DNA of 64,000 nucleotides from NCBI GenBank assembly GCA_023078555.1, contig CM041198.1, positions 6,080,924 to 6,144,923 on the forward strand, read 5' to 3'. Within the stretch, counting starts at the first letter, position 1. Each line of letters opens with the position of its first letter. Made by a program: the position numbers and the translations under genes. Below are positions 36,501 to 45,745 of this stretch, in pieces. Below the pieces are notes generated by a model. It made no database searches. It was given only the letters and a program-made list of their open reading frames with translations, and was not told where the DNA came from. Source of the DNA: Ulva prolifera. Lineage: Eukaryota > Chlorophyta > Ulvophyceae > Ulvales > Ulvaceae.

Positions 36501-39018
36501 CATGTCCTCTGGCGCGATCGGGAACTTCTCCTGCAGCTGCCGGTGCCCCCTGCAGCCGCGGACCGCTGTCGCTGCCATGTGGTTGAGGGTGATGGCTGTC
36601 GACCATGCACATGCACGTATACATGCGACTAGAACAACGAGGGGAGCAGGACAGGATGCTCATGGCGATCATGTCATTGACTGCCAGCCATGCGATCCGT
36701 CGCCTGCTGGTAGAAACATGCCCTGGGTCCAATGGCATGATGTCACCTGGACGATGGTGCAGGGCAGGGTTTGTCCACTCTCCGCCTGTTCGACCGACTT
36801 GCGCAGGCCCCGGTGCGTGCACCACCATCCCACTTGCATGTTTGGGGCACAGGCTGCCAGCGTGAGTGCCAGGCACATACACGGCACATAAAGTTACAGA
36901 ACATCGCAAGAACATCACATTAGGTCAGCTGATGCAAGACAGCATGGCAAGGAGGTCGCACTTGCGGACTTTCATGAGCTTTGCCGCAGCCTCGTCAGAC
37001 ACGACGCCGTCACGGATGCCGAAAAGCTGCTCATCGAGGTCCATCATGCATGCTGTGCATGTGCTGACAGCTGCGCTGGCGATGCGGTCGCCGAAGTTCC
37101 TCACGGTGGTCTGAACTTCGTCTGCGGCTTCACGCACACGTGCCTGCACCATGATGCCAACATTCCTGAGACGGCGTATGTGTCATGTGGACAGTATGTG
37201 GTCTCTGGAGTATGTGGCCTTTAGAGTATGTGTTGGCAGACGTCTGAGGCCTCCGCAGAGGATTCTTGGAAATCCGAGGCATCTACGCCTGCTGACCTTT
37301 CAGGCTGCCATGTTTCAAGGCGCATACAACCACAGCAAGAGCAGACATCCCAAGGTGGACCTGCGGCATCGTTTTGCATAGGAAGATAGGGCACATGCAG
37401 CCAGAGCAGGCCCCCCGGCAACACATGCGACATCTCCGCCGACGGCCAGATACAACCGTACCAGACACTTGCAGTGGAACATGCGGCAACGGAGAGCGCA
37501 GGTTCATGCGCCCGAGCATGACGATGCTTGGCTGCAGGTGGCAGGCACTGAAACACACACACCTGAAAGTCCGGTAGAGTCAGGGCCTCGCCAAGCGGCA
37601 GGGGCTGCAACTGGGCTCCCGCGGACAGCGCAGTGCACTCGGCGGAGACCTGAAGCAGGAGGGCGGAGTATCGGGCGTCCAAGTGGAGCAGCGAGTCACA
37701 GAGCTGCCGCCGGACAGCGGCGGCCTTGGCCCGCGTGACCATGGCGCGCCACACTCGGAACGCTTTCCAGGTCCGGAACCGCGAAAAGAAGAATAGGTGC
37801 GCAACTTGCTTGTGCAGGAAGTATCTGCAGAATTCCACCGCGGGATGTGCCTTGACATCCTATGTTCTGCCAGTAGCTCTGGCAAGGCGGTGCAATCACG
37901 CTTAACAAGAGCGTTGAGCGAAACAGTGGATCCGCAGAGTCTACATCACTGAGCAATATGGCATGCGGGGCACACAAGAGGTGGGCTGTGTCCCTCTCAC
38001 TGTGCATGCCATCACTTTTGAGTTGTCACTTCTGCACTGTGCTGGAGCTGCAGATGCATGCTGTAGCTCAGGTGCCGCCCCAGCTGTGTGCTGTGGCACA
38101 GTACAAATTTTAGCCAGATCTCACGAACAGGGTCTATTTTTTGTCTCACTGTACTCATTGAGCCAACACAAGCCAGGTGGGGTCATGTTGGCTGCTTCGA
38201 TTGGTAGCACGGAGCTCTGCGTTGCTGTGTATGATACGCAATTTTACGGACTTCCAGTTGCACAATTTGCGAACAGCGGCCATCTCTGACGGCTCAACAA
38301 CGCAACAGGTACTTGTGTGTCAGCTGGTTGGACACCAACATGACGAATGGTGGCAGAAGCAAATACACGTTCGGGTGTTGTGGTTGAGCACGCACCCCCG
38401 CTCAAACTCGTCCAGAGTCATATGTGTAGATTCATCACCGTTAACATGCGTGACGCCATCAGCGGACATTGTGTAGTAAAACTGCCGATCGATCTGATTG
38501 TGAGAGACAATGGTCAAGTCGTAAGGATGGTAGTGCACAGCATCGGGTGTTGACAAGATCAGATATGAATACTCCAGAGATGAGGGATTCGCCCGAAGAT
38601 GAAGCAGGCGATGGTACCACTTGCGTATCCGGACAAGGCAGGCTGATTCATGGGTGACTGTTTGGTCAGGACTGCTTGGTGCAGCACTTATGCTGCTCGT
38701 TTTCACTGCTGCGTCTGCGTGAGGGCTTGCAGGCGTATCTCGAAGTCGATTTTTTGTTGTCGGTGGTGCTTTACCTTCATCTGTAGCCCGCCCGCGGGCG
38801 TGCGGAAATCCAGATACTGGGCGTGCCGGAGTCTGGCGTGTAATGTGCACACTGGCACATCCAGAACAAGATGGCGCATCTCGTACTCCGATCTTCAAGT
38901 TGTCGATGGAAGAAGATGTCACTGCCCCATCAACGGCGTTGTCAGATGCTACTGCATCCGTGCTTGTAGACTGCGGCTGCACCACGGGAGAGCTCCAGTG
39001 AGAGGGCAACAGCGCCAA
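14780..39018 (-). CDS. Axonemal inner-arm dynein heavy chain, DNAH6-type (full length, about 35 exons)
   Basis: A force-generating ATPase of ciliary inner arms, spread over 24 kb. The N-terminal exon ends at 38396 (donor GTGCGTG) and joins 37824-37563 in matching phase, giving FERGYFLHKQ then [13 protein letters not shown], the conserved dynein tail block. Further exon blocks follow at roughly 37.1, 36.5, 35.9, 35.3, 34.8, 34.1, 33.2, 32.5, 32.0, 31.4, 30.9, 30.0, 29.5, 29.1, 28.5, 27.8-26.5, 26.3, 25.5, 24.9, 24.3-23.1, 22.8, 22.3, 21.6, 20.6, 20.0, 19.7, 19.1, 18.5-17.6, 17.5, 16.9, 16.2 and 15.27-14.78 kb. I estimate 4,000-4,500 residues, normal for the family. The stalk tip reads [29 protein letters not shown] and [14 protein letters not shown], which from memory fits DNAH6 better than DNAH1/3/7/12 or outer-arm chains. 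The initiator ATG is not identified: the first visible exon opens without an in-frame ATG, so a short upstream exon is likely. The stop is TAG at 14782-14780. No internal breaks were seen. Confidence 0.9.
18870..22020 (-). other. dynein heavy chain: AAA5-AAA6
   Basis: Exon 21.65-21.03 kb shows [55 protein letters not shown] and [20 protein letters not shown]. The next exon begins [22 protein letters not shown]6 follows with [20 protein letters not shown] (20.0 kb), [19 protein letters not shown] (19.5 kb) and [20 protein letters not shown] with [16 protein letters not shown] (19.0-18.9 kb). Neither module has a functional Walker A, as usual for AAA5 and AAA6. Confidence 0.88.
21920..23200 (-). 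other. dynein heavy chain: microtubule-binding domain and stalk helix CC2
   Basis: The MTBD is split by an intron of about 250 bp. The end of one exon (23.08-23.2 kb) has [20 protein letters not shown] and [14 protein letters not shown]. The next (22.83-22.5 kb) has [20 protein letters not shown] and [20 protein letters not shown], then helix CC2. The exon at 22.3-21.9 kb continues CC2 and enters AAA5 with [11 protein letters not shown] and [19 protein letters not shown]. The FTPE...SKA..SLCMWV block identifies this as a stalk tip. Confidence 0.9.
23200..24335 (-). other. dynein heavy chain: AAA4 and stalk helix CC1
   Basis: The Walker A reads [10 protein letters not shown] (24166-24194). 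Lys is replaced by Arg, which also occurs in the GSGRQS-type AAA4 site of many axonemal dyneins. [16 protein letters not shown] and [11 protein letters not shown] follow. The exon then runs into about 110 residues of Ala/Glu/Arg-rich coiled coil (about 23230-23560), the ascending stalk helix. Confidence 0.88.
24630..26320 (-). other. dynein heavy chain: AAA3
   Basis: Walker A is GPAGCGKTA (26143-26177) and Walker B is CVDDMNMP (25910-25935), both intact. Flanking blocks are [16 protein letters not shown], and in the next exon [20 protein letters not shown] then [23 protein letters not shown]3 gates allosteric release of the motor in known dyneins. A following exon (24.9-24.6 kb) completes the module. 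Confidence 0.9.
26545..27815 (-). other. dynein heavy chain: AAA2
   Basis: One long exon of about 1.27 kb. Walker A reads GGGGTGKSS (27617-27651), a glycine-rich variant of the usual GPTGSGKT type but with Lys and Ser kept. Downstream are [39 protein letters not shown] (27245-27310) and [20 protein letters not shown], all classic AAA2 blocks. It is expected to bind nucleotide without fast turnover. Confidence 0.9.
28190..30080 (-). other. dynein heavy chain: AAA1, main ATP hydrolysis site
   Basis: The exon ending near 29860 carries [20 protein letters not shown] and the Walker [11 protein letters not shown] (about 29873-29900). The next exon has [11 protein letters not shown] and the Walker [11 protein letters not shown] (29376-29400). 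The following one reads [20 protein letters not shown], and the exon at 28.5 kb has [13 protein letters not shown]. All catalytic residues of AAA1 are present, so this motor should hydrolyse ATP. Confidence 0.92.
30360..33220 (-). other. dynein heavy chain: linker (DHC_N2) region
   Basis: The linker is the lever that swings over the AAA ring. Signature blocks in order: [10 protein letters not shown] (33.05 kb), [12 protein letters not shown] and [11 protein letters not shown] (32.5 kb), [20 protein letters not shown] with [10 protein letters not shown] (31.9 kb), and [20 protein letters not shown] with [11 protein letters not shown] and [14 protein letters not shown] (31.3 kb). A long Ala-rich exon (30.9-30.4 kb) leads to AAA1. 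These correspond one for one with canonical linker motifs. Confidence 0.85.
33261..33308. repeat. 24-bp tandem duplication in a dynein intron
   Basis: GATGCTGGCCACGGCGCAGC(CATG) at 33261-33284 is repeated at 33285-33308 with one substitution. It lies in the intron upstream of the RHW-containing linker exon. Confidence 0.9.
33667..39018 (-). other. dynein heavy chain: N-terminal tail region
   Basis: This exon group encodes the tail that binds intermediate and light chains and fixes the arm to the doublet. The first exon contains [20 protein letters not shown] and [20 protein letters not shown], the order seen near the N-terminus of single-headed inner-arm chains. The second has the WKAFRVWR block. 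Later exons are Ala-rich helical sequence with weak conservation, ending with [17 protein letters not shown] near 33.7 kb. Exon limits at 37.2-36.2 kb are the least certain of the gene. Confidence 0.7.
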
Positions 39019-40309
39019 ACTTGTTCAGACACAGATGATTAGTAACACCACGTTGGCTGGCGTGCGCAACGTTGCGCTCGGGCGCACATTTCTTCGGAAG
39101 ACGAGTCTGCGCTTTGCGCTCTCTGCTCGCTCCGGGGCCATATGCGCTCGCGGACGAAGGAAATTGCAAAAGCAATTACTTCAAAGAGGGAGCTCAGTCT
39201 AAATTGTCGCAATTATGACATGATGATCGGAAGCATATTCGCATGTTTGGCCTGGCAAACAGGCAATGAATCTACAGCGAGGCACAAATGTTTTGCTACC
39301 GTCTATATTCAAATGAACTCCCTACTGCTGATTCATAAACCGAGCTCCAGTGGACCGTAGCCACACGACATGCTGTGTACTTGATGAGAACATACAAACC
39401 GATGCATTGTTGAGATGTGGCGTAACACAGTGGCATAGGTGTTGCCGCTGGTTTAACAGAAGCGTGGGATGCCGAGCATCCCAAACTTGCACTCTCGTAT
39501 TTGTCACATCTAAATTGCTGCCAAAGGTCACATTTCAAAAGTATTTCCGTGATGAATCAGCTGGGGCCCTCGCCTGCCCCACGGGCTGAACATGCACACG
39601 TTGGTCAGGATGCAGTGCTCAAGGTAACACAGCACGGAGGGGTGAATATGATCATTCAATAGCAGTGTACGTTCTCCTTCGAGCATGTGGTCAACGCAAT
39701 AGCCCGAGAACATGGTTGCTCGTTCGTCTGTGGCAGAGGAAGCTCTTCGAATGGTCCGAGGCATGAAGGAGGGCCATCTGAGAACACCATGGCTTGACTT
39801 CCTGTACCGTGGACCCACAGATCGGTTGTTGAGGCCAAATGCAGTGTGTATCTGGCGCACTGAGCCAGTGGGCATAGGCTCCACGCCCGTGAGCAGTTGG
39901 CCAAACCCCGCTGTGAATGTATTTCCAGCGCTGCCTCACACGAGTGCGTGGTCGCCCAGGTGGCTGAATGTTGCAAACACCAATAGTGTACGCCTACCTT
40001 GCTTGGATTCTACACGATCAATTTGCAGCAGCACCTGATGATCTGTGCGAGAACTTGGCATGATGCATCGCTGCAGGTGCACACCATAGAGTTGCAAAAC
40101 ACCTCAAGGACTGCGCATGCCTGTCAGGACACATTTGCGATGAGACCGATTGATGATTACTGTCTCAGGGGGCAAACGGTGCACCCAGCAAAACGAACAC
40201 AGTTTCCTGATCAAACTGGGATGATGTCCCTTGTGACCAGGCAGAAGGCCTCACATCTCAAACATCAGGCATGATCGGCTGCAGGACGTGACATAACAGC
40301 TTGACGACA
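39019..40309. other. intergenic region between divergent dynein (-) and mTERF-like (+) genes
   Basis: The two genes are transcribed away from each other, so both promoters, and probably a short first exon of the dynein with its ATG, lie here. Open frames of 80-118 codons exist on both strands but none has recognisable similarity. No clear TATA box was seen. Confidence 0.45.
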
Positions 40310-42290
40310 ATGCATTCAGGAGGATCAACGATCCAGTGTCAGCTTGCGACAAGATCCACGAAGTCCCGCCCGAAAGAGCAGCGGTCCTGCTCGCCACAAG
40401 CTGTGGCACACCACGCCCGGGCCAGAGAGCGCCGCTGCTTGTGTATGCGTACGTGCGAGGACGCAGGTGAATGGATTCTGCTATGTTTCAAATGCACCGG
40501 ACGTGATCATCGCTGGAGTTGCCAATGTGCGGATGGCAGCAGGGGGTCAATGCGCGCGACTCCGAAGCAACGCACGGTCATTCTCCTGTCGATCCAGGTA
40601 GTGTGTGTCTCTATGCGTTTGGTGTACCTTATACTGTAGAATGTGACCATCTCCATGGCATACTGCGTGCACAAGTGGGCTGCTACCTCATCAGCTGGGA
40701 GAGCCCATCTGAACTGTTCAGTTGCACGGATGCGGGCGAGCTGCAAGAGTGGCCACAAATGTTTTGTATATCCCCTGGTGACTTCATGTGATGTAATCAG
40801 GCAGCGACGTGTTATTCGACATGCCAGCCTGAAGAATTATGCTCCTTGGGCACTGATGGGACGCGTGAAGCAGTCCGCGGCCTTGCTCGAGGAGAACGCG
40901 GACCTCAAAGTGCAACTCAAGCTTAACATCGCCGCAAAAGAACTTCAGGAAAAGGCTGCTACAGTTACACAGCGATACGTAGCGCTTCTTTCGCTGCTGC
41001 CTGCCTTCGAGGTAAGGCTCATCAAGCTCCCACAGACACAGGTCACCGAGCTTCTTGCGGACGTCAACACGATCGGTGCGCGCATGGTGCGAACACTGCC
41101 TGACCATCATGACATTTCATGTTTGATGTGGCACCTGCAAAGATGGTGTGGTGCCATTTCGCGCAGCACCATGTTCCTGCGCGGCGTCGGAAGCTTCTCT
41201 ACCGCGGATGTACTGTATGGCCTATGGGTATCAACAAGTCATCCTGACGGGGAGCGGGGTTGTCATGTATACTGGGCTGTACTCACTCAGGCGAATACTT
41301 CCAGAATTACCAATGCATCTCTTTGGTAAGGTACTGTGTAGTGTGTTGCTCGTGTCGCTGGAACCCACAGGCTGAACACTGGTCCATGCTGCAGATAGAG
41401 CTGAAGCGCCTGTTGCCATTCTGTGATGTGGATGCGATTGTGACCTCATGTCCACGACTCGTGCTGAGAGAAGATTGGCCAGTTGTTGTCACAGCAGTGC
41501 AGGAGCTTCGCAAACTGTATGCCAGCGAGGACGACATAGGTGCCCTGGTACAGCAGAATCCGGTAATTTTGCACCAGGATGTCCCGTACGTGATATCAGA
41601 GCTCCAGAGGTATGCCCGTGTGCTGATGCTGCCTGAAATTTCACCTGTTTCGTTGGTATCTAGTACCATCCTTGTTCAACCTCAACCGAGTTGATGAGGC
41701 CCTGCCTGGCGGGATTGCAGTGCTCATCGATTCCCCCTACTGTTGCATCTCACACGTTGCCGCACATCAGCATGTCGCTGATGGAGCCTTTCATGTCTTC
41801 CGGGCGTCTACAACTTCGTTGCTTGTGCGGAACCCGATGAGGCCAGCATTCCCACACGCATTCGGGCATGAACACTCCTACACTTTGTCCCACATGACCC
41901 GTAGACTGCCGTGATCCACTTCTATCTGAGCTCGCTGGTCCCGTGAGGCAAGCAACACCACAGCAGGTGTGCTGAAGCAGCATCATTGTGGTGGCCTGTC
42001 ACACTCGCTATCAGCAACATCATGTCACCGAGTGTTCAATGCATCTACTGGAGGCAGACATTCGCATCGCTCTTTCACTGGTCTCTTTGGGGGCCCTCGC
42101 GCGATGGAATTGCTGCAGTCCTTGAGGTTTAACAGGCTGCAGAGATGTCAGTGGCGACACGTGCGGGGGTGTGTGCAGGCTGTACAACTACAAGGCCGCC
42201 GCCGACGCCGTGCGGCACCTTCGAGCGCGCCCGGACATCGTCTTCCTGCTCGAGAAGGGCCTCCGCGGCATCGGCCCTGCCACCGACTAG
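40310..42290 (+). CDS. mTERF-like organellar protein (small, three to four exons)
   Basis: The core exons are 40856-41086 (or slightly longer at its 5' end), 41395-41609 and 42179-42290 (stop TAG). Phases agree, and the last junction reads VISELQ-R-LYNYKAAADAV. The sequence alternates short amphipathic helices with Pro-Leu pairs: LPFCDVDAIVTSCPRLVL, then IGALVQQNPVILHQDV, ending with ARPDIVFLLEKGLRGIGPAT. This is the mTERF-repeat pattern. Known mTERF proteins bind nucleic acid in mitochondria or plastids and tune organelle transcription or RNA maturation. A likely first exon begins at ATG 40310 and encodes about 48 residues rich in Ser, Arg and Gln with few acids, as in a transit peptide. Donor GTGCGA at the MRT codon would join it in frame to LKNYAPWALMGRV. 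The protein would be only about 245 residues, short for the family, so it could carry few repeats or miss exons. Family call is moderate. Confidence 0.5.
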
Positions 42291-42628
42291 CAATGCGGCA
42301 GGACGTCGAAGCAGCGGTTCCTCCACAGCCGCGACGCCACAGGAAGCAACGCGACTGCAACTGAAGTAGGCAATCGGGGACTGGAACCTGTTACAGAGAG
42401 CACCAACGTGCGAGATAGTTGTGTGGAGTGAGGGTGCAGATGGTGTAGCATGCGTCCGATTTTGTACCGCCCCGGTGAGAGGCGCATGGTATCGTGCGGC
42501 AAAACGTGTGCCTGTGTGCATCGAGGTGATCAGTGAGCAACGTCTCCAGAAAGTGAGTTGTGAAGGTGGACTTGCGATGCCTTGTGGACACCCACAACCG
42601 CCTGTTGATGCCTTCGCTTCAGTTGAGC

Positions 42629-42682
42629 ACCACAGAGCTGTCTGGAGACAGCTCTGTGGTAGGAGATGTCTGGAGACATCTC
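42629..42682. repeat. two adjacent perfect hairpins with the same TGGA loop
   Basis: The first hairpin pairs ACCACAGAGCTGTC (42629-42642) with its exact complement at 42647-42660, loop TGGA. The second pairs GAGATGTC (42663-42670) with GACATCTC (42675-42682), again with loop TGGA. Only two bases separate them. They could form in DNA or RNA; no function is shown. Confidence 0.92.
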
Positions 42683-44664
42683 ACTGTCAATTTAGTGTAT
42701 CGCACTCAGTGATTTCAGAACAATGCATGGTGGCCCAACACAACCATGCCCGACAACAAGTCATGAGCATTTCGGCTGAGGCACCTTCTCAGGGACGTCA
42801 CCGGGCGCTCCTCACTACCTCAAACCACAAGCGGGAAGCGCGACCGTCCGGCATCTAATGGCCACGCCGCAACAAGCACCCTTGCCCGTAGGGTTGCAGC
42901 AGGCATATTGAAACGAGACGGATTCAATGTTCTATGGGAGCCGGTTGGCTCAACGGCTGTTGCAAACTCAGACGTTGCTTGCAGGCTGAGGGGCCACATG
43001 CAGCATACGCGCAAAACACGCCGTGAATAACTGCTTATCAAATACATGGATAGCGCTAAAGCGTAATATGTGATTTTCAGCGTCTTCTATTCCGGCATCG
43101 GGCAGGGAAAGTGCGGCCCCTCCAAGTTAAGAGCATGAAGTCGACTTCACGTCGCCAGCGGCCGCGGAACATGACGCCTGAAATTTCCTGCCAGCTATGT
43201 CTGAATGTGATATGAGGGATACAGTACCAGGCCCAGGGCGTCATCGTGGCGAAACAACGCAGGGCTTTGGAGCGCAATTGCAACATCGGGAGAGGTGTCT
43301 TTGAACCGCTTTCACAAGAACCATATGTGTCCTCTGCTTGAATATGCACACCCGAGACACGTCGTAACTGTGCGTGTTGTTGCGGAGTACTGGCAAGAAT
43401 GATTCTACACTGCGACACAGTGCTGATGGTAGTCGCTGGTGAGAATGCTTTGGGATCCGCGCTGGAAGGTTCCTCCAGGCCCCGGGCGGGCGCCACCATG
43501 TGCAAGCTTACAACAATGTTAGTCATCCTGGCCTGGCAAAGCTGGTGCTCTGCACCTCCCTCGAGTCTTGCACATGGCCATGCATGGCCATGCATTGTTG
43601 CTGTGAAATGTAGCGGACTACCATTGGGCTGTTCGCCTCTCTTGCTAGGCATCCCTGCCGTGCACGCCTGATGGCTACACTATCTGCTGTTTTGCAGGCC
43701 GTCCCTGGATGGACTTTCGTCTCTGTCCGGTACTTTACCGGGTCCTCCTGCCGAGAATGCACTAGGCGAGGGGGGGTGGGTGCGATTCTCGTCTATTACA
43801 TCGAAAGAGATGATGACCATGCATGCTACTGCTACAGCTCGCGCTGGCCCACAGCATCGCGGACGAGCCGGCACATGCCACGTCGACACCTCATGAGGCA
43901 CCAGCGTGCGAGATCTCGACCAATAATCGCCGGAATATTAATGGTGCCAATCAGTTTCAATAAGGTCATCTAATACTACAGAGCGCCGTGGGCCATAATA
44001 TCGTGTTCTGGGAGCTTTTCAATTCTCAGCTTTGATTGCGCACCCAACTTGCGCACCCCCGCGGCCGGGTTTTGCAAGTCCGGCGTCTGCCCTGTGAATT
44101 CACAAGGAAGTTCACGTATTGCTACTAAGCCTATATCCTATACGAGATAGCGGGGGCCCGCTGCCCGCGCCGGCCGCGCCGAGCGCAAAGTTGCGCAAAT
44201 CGCCAAGTGAAGCACGGTCACTGGCAGTCGGGGCGCCAGAGCGGTCCTGCGAGCGCGCAGGCCTCCTGCTGCCAGGCCCCTTTTGGCGGGAAACATAACT
44301 GCACCCAGGAGCCCAGGTCCCTCATTGCCAACATACATTGGAAATGTGACGGCTAAGCTGCTGCACTGCTATACAGCACGTCAATACATCAGCTCGTTGT
44401 AGTATGTGGACATCCGGGGGCATTTAACTCGCGAAGTTGAGTGGCAAACTGTTTTCGAGGTTCCAGATATCTATTCAGTGTCGTTCGTTGCGCGTTCTCC
44501 TCGTCACAGCCTCAAGCATCGTAGAAGTCATCTACAAGCCAGCTCCAGCTTAAAAATCCATTTTGGTACGCGCAGCTGCAGATTCTTGTGAACGTGACTG
44601 CATATGACTCACTCATGATCATCAACACGGTCGGACGTCGTCAACCGGTACCGTCGGTCGCGAA

Positions 44665-44694
44665 CGATCGGTCGAGCTGCAGCTCGACCGATCG
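44665..44694. repeat. 30-bp perfect palindrome
   Basis: The half-site CGATCGGTCGAGCTG is followed directly by its exact reverse complement, with no spacer. It could be a dimeric-protein binding site or a cruciform. It lies in a gene-poor stretch. Confidence 0.95.
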
Positions 44695-44989
44695 GCACTT
44701 GCTGTAACACCGCGGTCTTCGGTCAGTGCTATATAGCATATCACAGAAGCAGATATATCACAGAAGCAAAAGAATTCTCACTGAGCGATAGCATGGCCAC
44801 ACCTGTTTTCGACCTGCGCGCTGGCCATGCCAGATCTTGCGCATGCAAGCGTCACGCGACACCACTCACCACACTGCCACACCATGCACTCCACAACAGC
44901 GTTGTTGACACCTCGATCGCAGATTCGCGAAGCACGCAAAAAAGCTGCTGGTGAATGCCTTTGTTGGATCTGCGGACCTCGGTAGAATG

Positions 44990-45003
44990 GGTATATATAT
45001 ACC
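44990..45003. promoter_or_regulatory. palindromic TATA-like sequence upstream of repeat unit A
   Basis: GGTATATATATACC is a perfect 14-bp palindrome with a TATA core, 25 bp before the start of the duplicated unit at about 45028. Whether it acts as a promoter is unknown. Confidence 0.35.
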
Positions 45004-45212
45004 ACCCAAATGTAAGATGGATCCTAGCAGGCAACACGCGAGCAACACGAGAGGTCGCACGTGCGCCAGGTGCTTACACCGTCGGCCTTGAGCATCTGGA
45101 GGTGTACTGCAGGTACCATATAGAGCTTCGTAGCACGGCAGCCACTAGCACGGTCACCCCTACCTAATTTCATGGCTGTCACCGAGGTACCGGTGGTAGA
45201 GGACCATCAAGA

Positions 45213-45213
<1 letters not shown>

Positions 45214-45252
<39 letters not shown>
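45214..45252 (+). repeat. C39 homopolymer inside unit A
   Basis: 39 consecutive C. The equivalent tract in unit B (48757-48771) is only 15 C, so it is a length-variable site within homologous sequence. Confidence 0.92.
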
Positions 45253-45521
45253 TGTATGCCTGCACATGTTCACACGCATATACACAACGTGCGTGCCCAG
45301 CTGATGGCACAATGTATACCCACTCAGCCATTTGGGACGGGGTGCCGGGGGCTGTCCGTACCCATGCATGATGTGCATTCATGACCACACCCGGCGCGCG
45401 AGCCTAGGCCTAATGAGCCGCCCGGCTGCTGCTACATGACCTGCTCTACAGATGCACACCGCCTACGGCATACAATATTGTATGTGTAAATGCCGGCCAT
45501 GGCAATGTGCGGCCGGGGCCA

Positions 45522-45528
45522 TATATAG
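45522..45528 (+). promoter_or_regulatory. putative TATA box of the proline-rich gene, copy A
   Basis: TATATAG sits in the context GGCCATATATAGCGCACGG about 210 bp before the long open frame, and it is conserved at 49035-49041 in copy B. Conservation between diverged copies supports a role, but the transcription start is not known. Confidence 0.45.
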
Positions 45529-45745
45529 CGCACGGCGCTGTGGCTTCGAGTGCGCAATGTCTGCCCATATGCAGCTTGCCATTTGATCAGCGGCATGAGC
45601 TGATCAATTGCCCACCCTCTAGCGCGCTGATATTGTATCGTGATGAGTCACAGCGGTTCCTGCAGAGACTTAGTCACACCGATCGGCTGTGCCATACCAA
45701 CCACAGCGACACATGTACACTGATGTAGGCTGAAACTGCGATCTC

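Larger units (their letters stand above)
42291..45027. other. region without a supported gene; contains hairpins and a palindrome
   Basis: Frames of up to 191 codons exist (for example 43652-43077 on the - strand), but none resembles a known family or shows clear splice-supported extension. Two adjacent hairpins (42629-42682), a 30-bp perfect palindrome (44665-44694) and a TATA-like palindrome (44990-45003) are the visible structures. Confidence 0.4.

Noticed and set aside
39528..39884. 118-codon minus-strand frame upstream of dynein as its first exon
   Set aside because: The sequence does not resemble dynein N-termini and I could not connect it by splice phase.
43077..43652. 191-codon minus-strand frame
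   Set aside because: No recognised family and no splice or start support, and competing open frames exist on the + strand.
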